Source: Gammaproteobacteria bacterium
Lineage (GTDB): Bacteria; Pseudomonadota; Gammaproteobacteria; Steroidobacterales; GCA-2729495
NCBI GenBank assembly: GCA_014337915.1
Contig: QUBU01000011.1
Coordinates: 31,807-95,806, forward strand
Reading direction: 5' to 3'
DNA: 64,000 nt
Under the pieces are notes generated by a model. It was not told the DNA's origin. It did not search any database and was given only the letters and a program-made list of their open reading frames with translations. Shown in pieces: positions 27,275 through 35,400 of this stretch. A program made the translations under genes and the position numbers. How positions within the stretch are numbered: position 1 is the first letter of the stretch; each line of letters begins with the position of its first letter.

Positions 27275-28665
27275 AACCAGGCGGCAGTCGCCGTGCGCTC
27301 CTCACCGAGGGCCCCATCGGCAAGAACATCTTTTCGCTGATGATCCCCATGGCGCTGGGGATGATCGCCATCGTCACCAACAACGTCGCCGGCGCGTTCT
27401 TCATCGCCCGCGTCAGCACCGAGCAGCTGGCGGCGGTCAGCTTCACCTTCCCGGTGAGCTTCGTCGTCGGTGTCATCGCCATGGCGCTCGGCACCGGCAC
27501 CTCCTCGGTGGTGTCGCGGCTCTTCGGCTCCGGCAACCGCGACGACGTGCGCCGCATCACCGGCCACGCCATGCTGCTGGCGGTGGCCTGCGCCATCGGC
27601 GTGCTGATCGTCGGCCTGCTGACCATCGACCCGCTGTTCCGCCTGCTCGGCGCCGACGAGACCACGCTGCCGATGATCCACCGCTACATGCGGATCTACT
27701 ACTGGGGCGGCGTCTTCATGGTTGCCCCGATGATCGCCAACTCGGTGCTGCGCGCGCTGGGCGATGCCCGGCGGCCGGCCATGATCATGACCACCTCGGC
27801 GGTGCTCAACATCCTCATCGACCCGGTGCTGATCTTCGGCCTGTTCGGCTTTCCGCGGATGGAGATCGAGGGCGCGGCGCTGGGGGGCGTGATCGCCAAT
27901 GCAGTCACCATGTGCGCCTCCATCTATTTCGTGATGTACGGCGAGAACCTGGTGAGCTTCCGCAATTTCCGGTCGGAGCTGATCGGTGACTCCTGGCGGC
28001 GCATCCTGCACGTCGGCCTGCCGTCGCTGACCAGCGGCCTGGTGGCGCCGGTCACCACGGCGTTCATCACCAGCCAGGTCGCCCGCTACGGCCATGGCGC
28101 GGTGGCCGGCTTCGGCATGGCGGCGCGGGTCGAGGGATTGACGCTCATGGCGCTCATGGCGCTGTCGGCCGCGATGACGCCCTTCACCGGCCAGAACTTC
28201 GGCGCCGGCCGCCTCGACCGCGTCCGCAAGGGCGTGCGTTTCGCTTACCGCTTCTCGCTGATCTACGGCGCCTGCGTCGCAGTCGTGATGTTCCTGGCCG
28301 GCGACCTGCTGACCCGGCTGTTCGGGCTGGAACCCGAGGCCCGCAGCGCGGCGCTGATGCAGATGCATATCGTGCCGTTCAGCTACATGGCCTTCGGCAT
28401 TTCCATGACCGTCAACGGTGCACTCAACGCGCTCGGCAAGCCTATGGCGGCCATGTTCGTGTCGCTGTCGCGGACCATTGCTGTCTATGCGCCGCTAGCC
28501 TGGCTGCTGTCGCAGCTGTTCGGCCTGGTCGGCATCTTCGTCGCAGCGGCGACCGCCAACGTCGTCGCCGGCGGCGTCGGCGCCGCCTGGTTCCGCATGG
28601 CTTTCAACCAGATGCTGGCGGACTTCAAGAGCAGGAGCGCCGCTGCCGGTCGCCAGCAGGCCTGA
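27271..28665 (+). CDS. MATE family efflux transporter (second copy)
   Basis: A 464-residue, 12-helix exporter. GKNIFSLMIPMALGMIAIVT, FPVSFVVGVIAMALGTGTSS and the RALGDARRPAMIMT loop are MATE hallmarks. ATGA overlap with the dehydrogenase upstream shows coupled translation. It is of a different subgroup from the exporter at 12161-13498, which lacks the GTGTSSVVSR loop. Substrate unknown; coupling to the dehydrogenase suggests export of a related metabolite but this is inference. Confidence 0.87.
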   Translation: MKPGGSRRALLTEGPIGKNIFSLMIPMALGMIAIVTNNVAGAFFIARVSTEQLAAVSFTFPVSFVVGVIAMALGTGTSSVVSRLFGSGNRDDVRRITGHAMLLAVACAIGVLIVGLLTIDPLFRLLGADETTLPMIHRYMRIYYWGGVFMVAPMIANSVLRALGDARRPAMIMTTSAVLNILIDPVLIFGLFGFPRMEIEGAALGGVIANAVTMCASIYFVMYGENLVSFRNFRSELIGDSWRRILHVGLPSLTSGLVAPVTTAFITSQVARYGHGAVAGFGMAARVEGLTLMALMALSAAMTPFTGQNFGAGRLDRVRKGVRFAYRFSLIYGACVAVVMFLAGDLLTRLFGLEPEARSAALMQMHIVPFSYMAFGISMTVNGALNALGKPMAAMFVSLSRTIAVYAPLAWLLSQLFGLVGIFVAAATANVVAGGVGAAWFRMAFNQMLADFKSRSAAAGRQQA

Positions 28666-28744
28666 GCCGCCAGCGCCGGCGGGGCCGCAGAACCGCGAAC
28701 GCGGCCACAGACATCCCGGGCCGGCCTGGCATAGGCTGGCTGCC

Positions 28745-29452
28745 ATGGAGAACCGCCGCAATTACTACCGCATCCTGCAGGTGCAGCCGGGTGCGCCGGT
28801 GGAGATCATCCGCGCCAGCTACCGCACGCTGATGCAGCGGCTGAAGGCCCATCCGGACCTCGGTGGCGACCATCGCCATGCGGCGCTGATCAACGAGGCC
28901 TACGCCGTGCTCACCGATCCGGCGAAGCGCGCGGCCTACGATCGTGACTTCCAGCTGCGCGTACTCGACACCAGGACCGAGGGCGGCGCGGAGCCGACGG
29001 CTGGCGCCAACCGCCCACGGCCCGCCGAGCACTGCCTGTTTTGCGGCGCACCACAGCACTCGCGGCCGGCCCGGCAACGCGATGCGCGCTGCTGCCGCTG
29101 CGCCAGTCCGCTGCATCCGGCCACGGCTCGGCAACTCGCCAGCGATGGCCAGCGCGCATTGCCGCGCCTGCCGGGAAACCACGAGCTGCGGCTGTACACC
29201 CACTGGCCGGCGCCGGCCATCAGCGCGCAGTCCCGCGATGTCTCGCCCGACGGCATCAGCTTCGTGACCGGCCAGCGGCTGCAACCGCAGGCGGTCATCA
29301 AGCTGGACAGCGACTGGTGCCAGGCCGTGGTGCGCATCAGCAACATCCGCAGCGACAACGAGCGCAACGAGGGCAACTGGCTGACCGGGGCCGCTTTCCT
29401 CAGCGTCATCTTCCCCCGCTCCCGTGGCGCCTTCCTGTCGACGCAGGCCTGA
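28745..29452 (+). CDS. J-domain protein with cysteine knuckle and PilZ-like C-terminus
   Basis: Residues 1-75 are a J domain: NYYRILQVQPGAPVEIIRAS, the HPD tripeptide in AHPDLGGD, and INEAYAVLTDPAKRAAYDRD. Residues about 95-120 hold CLFCGAP and CCRCASPL, spaced as a four-cysteine zinc knuckle. Residues about 140-235 look like a PilZ-type beta barrel: RLYTHWPAPAISAQSRDVSPDGISF keeps the D/NxSxxG element. The usual RxxxR c-di-GMP motif is not clear, so ligand binding is doubtful. The combination could recruit DnaK in response to a signal. No close operon partner. Confidence 0.72.
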   Translation: MENRRNYYRILQVQPGAPVEIIRASYRTLMQRLKAHPDLGGDHRHAALINEAYAVLTDPAKRAAYDRDFQLRVLDTRTEGGAEPTAGANRPRPAEHCLFCGAPQHSRPARQRDARCCRCASPLHPATARQLASDGQRALPRLPGNHELRLYTHWPAPAISAQSRDVSPDGISFVTGQRLQPQAVIKLDSDWCQAVVRISNIRSDNERNEGNWLTGAAFLSVIFPRSRGAFLSTQA

Positions 29453-29477
29453 CCCGGCCGGCAGCGGATCCGGGCGC

Positions 29478-29504
29478 GTTACAACTTGGTACAAAGTGTT
29501 ACGG
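29478..29504 (+). promoter_or_regulatory. Direct-repeat activator-type site upstream of the small membrane peptide
   Basis: GTTACAA (29478), GTACAAA (29489) and GTTACGG (29498) form direct repeats with spacings of 11 and 9 bases, a layout typical of OmpR-type response regulators. A possible -10 (TACATT at about 29535) lies downstream with no good -35. Read directly; regulator unknown. Confidence 0.35.
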
Positions 29505-29582
29505 CGCTGAAAGGAAGTCGCCGCGCTCAGCCCCTACATTGGCACCATCGAGTGATGGTACGGATGGCGAGGAGGACGACAC

Positions 29583-29687
29583 ATGGAAAGAACCTGCAGC
29601 CTGAATGCTTTCGAGCGGCTCGAAGGCCTGGCGACCGCGCTGGTCGCGGCAATGTTCCCGGTGCTGACGCTGGCCGTGCTGCTCTGA
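29583..29687 (+). CDS. Small membrane peptide of 34 residues
   Basis: A short frame beginning MERTCSLNAFERLEGL and continuing into a hydrophobic helix (ATALVAAMFPVLTLAVLL). GAGGAGG lies eight bases upstream of the ATG, an excellent ribosome site, and the frame ends in TGA before a strong hairpin and an intrinsic terminator. Codon use agrees with the surroundings. No known family was recognised. A single-pass inner-membrane peptide is the plain reading. It is alone in its transcript. Confidence 0.6.
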   Translation: MERTCSLNAFERLEGLATALVAAMFPVLTLAVLL

Positions 29688-29711
29688 CAGATCATCGAGA
29701 AAAGACCGGAC

Positions 29712-29773
29712 AGGCGCCGACCCCCCACCCCGGGTCGTCTTCCCCTCCCCCTCAGCGACCTGGGGCGGCGCCT
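29712..29773 (+). other. Long RNA hairpin in the 3' part of the small-peptide transcript
   Basis: AGGCGCCG-A-CCCC (29712-29724) pairs with GGGGCGGCGCCT (29762-29773) with one bulged A, giving a 12-bp GC stem over a pyrimidine-rich loop of about 37 bases. Together with the terminator that follows, the transcript of about 270 bases is mostly structured, so it may act as RNA as well as message. Confidence 0.5.
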
Positions 29774-29792
29774 GGACCGGGCGACGATGAAC

Positions 29793-29820
29793 GAGCCCCG
29801 CATTGCGGGGCTCTTTTTTT
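29793..29820 (+). terminator. Intrinsic terminator after the small-peptide transcript
   Basis: GAGCCCCGC-ATT-GCGGGGCTC followed by seven T residues. A nine-base perfect stem with a three-base loop and T run on the plus strand. Confidence 0.95.
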
Positions 29821-29839
29821 ATCAGCCTATTCTGGGTGC

Positions 29840-31567
29840 TCAGTGGCAGCGGGTGCAGCTGCCGAGCTGCGCCAGTTGCTGCACGCGCGTCTGGGCCGGA
29901 CCGGTGGGCCAGCTGGCGTCATGGCAGCTGCTGCAGGCCTGCGCACGCTCCTGTACCAGGCGGTGCACCTGCGTGAAATGCCAGAACCCCGGCTCCACCT
30001 GCACCAGCCGGTCGGCGAGGGCTTCGGGGGGGCGATTGTCCGCGACCGGGGCCGGCAACCCGGGATTGCTGCCGGCGGCCTGGTGCCCGGATTGCCGCAG
30101 GTCCGCCGCAGCCGTGCGCCCGGCAATGCGCCCGAGCAGCAATGACGGCCCGAGGAAGGTGCCGCTGCCACCATGGCTGCCGTTGATGCCCGCCACGCCA
30201 GTGACCTCGCCGGCCGCGTACAGACCGGGGACCGGTTGGCGCCCGGCGTCGAGCGCGCGCGCATCATGGTCGATGGCGATGCCGCCCATGCTCTTGCGCG
30301 TCATCGGATACAGCTTGATGGCGTAGTAGGGCGGCGTGGCGAGTGCTGGCGGCAGCCGGGCCCCGGCCTGCGCGCCGAAGCGGCCGAAGTCCGCATCGCG
30401 GCCGTTGCGCAGGAAGCCGTTGTAGCGATCCACGGTGGCCGCCAGCGCGTCGGCCGGTATGCCGGTGGCCGCGGCCAGCGAGGCCAGGTCGTCGGCGCGG
30501 CTCACCAGCGCGGGATTGCCCATGATTTCGCTGTCGATGACCCGGCGGTCGAGCCAGGGCCCGCCACGCACCATGAGCTGCCTGCGGCCCTCGCCATCGA
30601 ACAGCAGCCAGTAGGTCGGCGGGTTGCGCGACAGCACCAGCGTCTCGATGTCCTTCGATGGCGCCTCTTCGTTGACGAAGCGCCGGCCCTGCCCGTCGAC
30701 CATGATGGCCGCGGGGTTCTGCACCAGCAGGCCACGCCGCCCCGTCGGATCGCGCGGATTGGGCATCCCGGTGACGTAGACCAGCTGCCGGTCCAGGCGC
30801 TCCAGCGCGGCACCGGCCGCGGTGGCGAGACGCAGGCCGCTGCCCGTGGCGAATTCCCCGGAACCCACGTAGAGCGGTGTGGGCAAGGCATGGCCTGACG
30901 GCCAGTGCTCGCGCACCAGGGAATCGTTGCTCTCGAATCCGCCGGTGGCGATCACCACGGCGGGCGCGCGCAGCTTCAGGCGCCGCCCACTGCGCAGGTC
31001 GCGGGCAGCCACGCCGGTGACGGCCGGCCCGTCGCGCAGCAGGGCCGTCACATCGTGGTTGAACAGGAAGCTGATGCGCTCGCTGGCGAGCGCGTCGCGC
31101 AACACCGGCAGCACGGCGGTGACCGCCGCCCCGCGGGTGAAGTGGAAGCGCGGCACGCTGTCCTCCGCGCTCGGCAGGATCATGACGAACTCGACGCCCC
31201 TGGCGACCAGCCAGTCATGCACCTCGGGGCGCGAGGCCTCGACGTAGCGACGCACCCAGTAGGGATCCGCGTCCTCGCCCCAGGCGAGGATGTCGCGGAT
31301 CGCGAGTTCGACGTCGTCGTGATAGCCACGCTTCGCCTGCAGCGGCGTGCCGACCAGCGAGAAACCGCCGGCCATCATGGCATGGCCGCCGCCTACCGAG
31401 TTGGCGTCGAGCACGATGACCCGCGCACCGCCATCGGCGGCTTCCAGCGCCGCCGCCAGGCCGGCGATGCCGGCGCCGATGACGATGATATCGGCCTGCG
31501 GCGGCGCGGCGCGCTGCGTCGCGCAGCCGCCGAGCGCGAGCAGCAGCGCCAGCGCGAAGGCGCGCAT
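29840..31567 (-). CDS. Lipoprotein flavocytochrome: FAD-binding fumarate reductase-like domain with two C-terminal haem c motifs
   Basis: A signal peptide with lipobox LGGC (cysteine near residue 14) leads into the FAD-binding segment ADIIVIGAGIAGLAAALEAADGG. The family-2 fold (fumarate reductase, urocanate reductase, ketosteroid dehydrogenase) follows, with VVIATGGFESN, LYAAGEVTG and SHGGSGTFLGPSLLLGRIAG. Where fumarate reductases have GVHHTMGG this one has MTRKSMGG, so the substrate is probably different. The last 60 residues hold CSSCH and CTRCH, two haem c attachment sites. In Shewanella-type enzymes the haem domain is N-terminal. The ATG at 31567 is four bases after the barrel gene's stop. 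Confidence 0.82.
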   Translation of the reverse strand: MRAFALALLLALGGCATQRAAPPQADIIVIGAGIAGLAAALEAADGGARVIVLDANSVGGGHAMMAGGFSLVGTPLQAKRGYHDDVELAIRDILAWGEDADPYWVRRYVEASRPEVHDWLVARGVEFVMILPSAEDSVPRFHFTRGAAVTAVLPVLRDALASERISFLFNHDVTALLRDGPAVTGVAARDLRSGRRLKLRAPAVVIATGGFESNDSLVREHWPSGHALPTPLYVGSGEFATGSGLRLATAAGAALERLDRQLVYVTGMPNPRDPTGRRGLLVQNPAAIMVDGQGRRFVNEEAPSKDIETLVLSRNPPTYWLLFDGEGRRQLMVRGGPWLDRRVIDSEIMGNPALVSRADDLASLAAATGIPADALAATVDRYNGFLRNGRDADFGRFGAQAGARLPPALATPPYYAIKLYPMTRKSMGGIAIDHDARALDAGRQPVPGLYAAGEVTGVAGINGSHGGSGTFLGPSLLLGRIAGRTAAADLRQSGHQAAGSNPGLPAPVADNRPPEALADRLVQVEPGFWHFTQVHRLVQERAQACSSCHDASWPTGPAQTRVQQLAQLGSCTRCH

Positions 31568-31571
31568 ACGC

Positions 31572-32171
31572 CTAGCGCAGCTGGGCCAGCGGCGCGAAGT
31601 AGAAGCGCACGCCGAGGTTGAACCGCGTGACATCGTCGGACAGCACCAGGCCGGCGCCGATGGCGACGTTCCTGGCGATTTCGTACAGGCCACCGAGCTC
31701 CAGCGCGGTGTTGTCGTCGAACACGTCCTCGTAGAGGATGCCGCCGTTGAGCTCCAGCTGCGGGTTGACCATCACCCGCATCAGGCCCTCGAGGCTGAAG
31801 CCGGTCTCGTCGTCATCCCCCGGCTGGTCGAGATTGGCGCTGATGAGTCGCGCGCGACCGACCAGGTCCAGCCCGGGGCGCAGCGGCGTGTTGAAGCCGA
31901 CGCCGAGGGCCAGCGCGTTGTAGTCCGCATCGTGGTCGAGGTCGGTGTCCTCGTAGGCCGCCAGCACGTGGATGTTCCTGCTGAGGGCGTAGGAACCGCC
32001 CAGCAGGAAGCCGTCGCCATCGCCGTAGTGGTCGAAGTCGGTATTGGTGTAGGCGATCTCGCCGTAGCTGTACTGCGGCTCGGCCGCGGCCGAGGCGAGG
32101 CCCGGCAGCGCGATGCCGAGGCAGGATGCCAGCATCCATGCCGCCTGCTTGGTGCGCGTTGGCATAGTCAT
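31572..32171 (-). CDS. Outer-membrane beta-barrel protein
   Basis: A 199-residue protein with signal peptide (WMLASCLGIALPGLASA) and then alternating hydrophobic/polar strands rich in Tyr, Asp and Gly (YSYGEIAYTNTDFDHYG, SYALSRNIHVLAAYED, YNALALGVGF). It ends in a beta strand with aromatic residues (FNLGVRFYFAPL), as expected of an outer-membrane barrel of about eight strands. GGAG precedes the ATG. Four bases separate it from the flavocytochrome gene, so the pair forms an operon. No specific family could be named. Confidence 0.75.
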   Translation of the reverse strand: MTMPTRTKQAAWMLASCLGIALPGLASAAAEPQYSYGEIAYTNTDFDHYGDGDGFLLGGSYALSRNIHVLAAYEDTDLDHDADYNALALGVGFNTPLRPGLDLVGRARLISANLDQPGDDDETGFSLEGLMRVMVNPQLELNGGILYEDVFDDNTALELGGLYEIARNVAIGAGLVLSDDVTRFNLGVRFYFAPLAQLR

Positions 32172-32320
32172 GTTCTCCGGAAAATCTGTTCGCGACCCGA
32201 CCGGCGCCCGCCCTGCAGCCCGCGCAACCGGGTGGGTGGGGGCACCGGAACCCGCGCGGAATTATGCACCACGCTCGCCCGGCCCACATCCCGCGGCTGA
32301 TTCCACGCAGTTCATGCAGA

Positions 32321-32341
32321 TTGCCGCACTTAGTGCGGCAA
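32321..32341. promoter_or_regulatory. 21-bp perfect inverted repeat in the RHS gene leader
   Basis: TTGCCGCACT-T-AGTGCGGCAA: ten-base arms around one base. It lies about 95 bases before the start of the giant RHS-type gene and 150 bases from the divergent barrel gene. There is no T run, so it is more like an operator than a terminator. Confidence 0.45.
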
Positions 32342-32343
32342 AC

Positions 32344-32365
32344 GCCGCGATTGGCGCATCGCGGC
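32344..32365. repeat. Second short inverted repeat next to the operator-like palindrome
   Basis: GCCGCGAT-TGGCGC-ATCGCGGC, eight-base arms with a six-base loop, starting two bases after the first palindrome. Together they form two adjacent hairpins in the leader of the RHS gene. Confidence 0.4.
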
Positions 32366-32435
32366 CCGCAGCCACAGCTGCTTCCATGCATCCCATCGAC
32401 GCGCAACTGGCCAGCGACCCGAAGGGAGACGGAAC

Positions 32436-35400
32436 ATGCGGATGGCGTGGTGGAGGAAGGTACTGCTTCCTGTCCTGCTTTCGGGAAGCATGGCGACCGC
32501 GGCAACCCTGCCCGGCCGGATCGACGGCAGCTTCGAGGCCAGCGCCAGCGGCGCAGTGACCTACTCCATCCCGGTCACCGTAGCGACCGGCATGAACGGG
32601 CTGCGGCCGGCGATCGGCCTCGAATACAACAGCCAGTCGGCGCGCGGGGACGCCGGGGCGGGCTGGTCGCTCAGCGGCTTCTCCATGATCAGCCGCTGCC
32701 CGCTCACCATGGCGCTCGATGGCCGCATGCAGGGCGTGCGCTACTCGCGCCAGGACCGCTTCTGCCTCGATGGCCAGCCACTGGTACTGATCTCCGCGGT
32801 GCCCGGGGTGAACGGTGCCCAGTACCGCAGCGAGCTGCACGCCTACGAGGTGGTGACGATGGTCGGCACGCTGGGCACCGGCCCGCTGTCGTTTGAGCTG
32901 CGTCGCCCGGATGGCCTGGTCTACCGCTACGGCAACGATGCCGATTCCCGGGTCGAAGCGCCCGGCACCGGTGAGGTGCGCGCCTGGGCGCTCAACGAGG
33001 TCGAGGACCGCTTCGGGCAGCGCATGGCCTTCCAGTACCAGGAAGACGCAGTGGCCGGCGAGCACTACCCGGCCGAAATCCTCTGGACCTATGGCGCGGG
33101 GGAAACCCCGGCACAGGCCCGGTATCGCCTGGCATTCACCTGGGAACCGCGCCCGGCCGAGGACCAGCGCAGCGGCTACACCTGGGGTTCGCCCTGGCGC
33201 GAATCCCGCCGGCTCGCTGCCATCGAGTACCTGCACAATGCCGGCAGCGGCTTTACCCGCGTCCATCGCTACGGGCTGACCTACGCCACACCGGTACCAG
33301 GCGGCACCCGGCGCAGCCGGCTGGCAAGCATCTCGCAGTGCGGGCCGCGCGATTGCCTGCCGCCAACGACCTTCCAGTGGGACGACGGAACGGCCACGCG
33401 CGCGGCGTCGAGCCTGCCGGCAGTGCCCGTCGACGGCGCCGTGCCGGGCGACTTCAACGGCGATGGCGCCACCGACCTCTACGGCGCCTGGCAGGGCCAC
33501 TGGGCCGTCTGGCCGGCGGACCCGCAGGCGGGCGGATTTCGCGCCCCGGTGGTCGTCGGCGGCAGCATCACGGAGGACAGCGTCGGGCTACCCATCGACT
33601 ACAACGGTGACGGCCTGGTCGACCTCATGGTCGCCTCCAGCCAGGGCCCGAACTGGCTGGTCTACCAGGCGCCCACGGTCCCCGGCGACGCCTTCAGCGT
33701 GCGCAACACCGGCATAGCGCTGTCTGCCGGCGTCGAGGTCGCACCACTGGACATGGACGGCGATGGCTTCGAGGACATCGTCTACCTGCGTGACATCCAG
33801 GCCTATTACCGGCGCAACAGCGGTGGTGCATTCGAGGCGGAGAAGTCGGCAGGGCTGGCAGCCGTGCCCGCCGCCAACCGCCTCCCGCAAGGCACTCCCG
33901 TGCTGCTGGAAACCGGCGACTTCGATGGCGATGGCCGCGGCGACTTGCTGGTGGCGCGCTCCACCGCGGTCCCGGGTGGCGGCGGCTACCGCTGGGAGGC
34001 ATTCCTGTCCAATGGCTTCGGATTCGGCCCGGATCCCATCGCTACGTTCACGACCGAGGCCGCACCGGGAAAGCTGCTGGTGCTCGACCTGAACGGCGAT
34101 GGCCTGGCCGATGTCCTGCGCCATGCCGAGGGCGCCTGGAACAGCCTCCTGAGCCACGGCACCAGCGCCGGTGGCCTGCCCGGCCTGGTGCCCCAGTCCT
34201 GCCTCGCCCCAGCGGGCAGCGGTGACCAGGGCCAGGCCGCAGTGCTGGACTACGACGGTGACGGCCGCAGCGATCTCGTGCTCGGCAACGCCTCCGGAGG
34301 GTGGAAGGTCCACCTGTCCGTCGGCGACTGCCTCGACTCCGATGGCCAGGCGATCGACGCAGCGCTGCCGCAGTCCGGCGGCATCAACCGGTTGCTGGTC
34401 GTCGATGCCGACAGCGACGGCAGTGCCGACCTGCTGCTCGGCTCGACCACCCAGCCTGGATGGTCGCTGCTGCGCTACCTGCCGCCCCCTGGCCCGGATG
34501 GTGGCCCGGGCGCACCGCGGCCCGAGCTGATGCGCCAGCTCAACGATGGCCTCGGCAATGGCATGAGCTTCCGGTTCCAGGCCCTGGGCCAGGTGCCCGG
34601 CTACCGGATGTCCGGCAGCAACCCGGCCGGCGCGATCGCGCTCCATGGCGGCGCGCTGCCGGTAATCGTCGGCTACACCGTCACGGGTGCCAGCCGCTAC
34701 GAGGTCAGCCTCGGCTACTCCGGCGCCCGCCGCGACCGCCAGGGGCGCGGCTTCCTCGGCTTCGAGACGGTGACCGCCGTCGATTCACGCAATGGCCTGA
34801 AGTCCGTCACGCAGTTCCGCCAGGATTTCCCGTTCATTGGCCGCATCGAGCTGGCCACCACCTGGGACCAGGACCGCAAGGTATCGGTGTTCGATCCCAG
34901 CTGGGCTATGGCTGCCGGCCCGCCGGCGATGGTGCTCAACACCCGCTTCGTGTACCTGGCGGGCGACCTGACCGAGACCTACGAGGTCGACGCCGAAGGC
35001 GGCCTGCAGGGCAGCCTGGTCCGGTCGGTGCGCCGCACGCTCAGCTGGAACCTGGTCCATGGCGCCGTATCCAGGGAAGTCACCGAGGTGACCTCACCCC
35101 TGGATCCCGGTCGCAGCCATCGCACGACCCGCAACTACAGCTTCGACGATGTGGCCGCCGGTGCCGGCTGCCTCGGCCTGCCGACACGCATCGACAGCAC
35201 CCGCGAGGTCACGGGCACTGCCACCCGCTCGGGCAGCCTGCTGATGACCTACAGCAGTGCGACCTGCCGGCTCCTGAGCGAGCTGGACGGCACGGCGAGC
35301 AGCAGCACCCAGCAGCTGCGCACCAGCTACGCCTACGATGCCGCCGGACGCACGACGAGCGTCACCCGCAGCGACGCGGCCGGCCAGCTGGCGGCGCGCA

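Noticed and set aside
33450..34450. Regularly spaced GGCGATGGC-type repeats, first considered as a CRISPR-like or DNA repeat
   Set aside because: They encode the DxDGDG cores of VCBS/FG-GAP protein repeats, spaced about 50 residues, with diverged DNA between.
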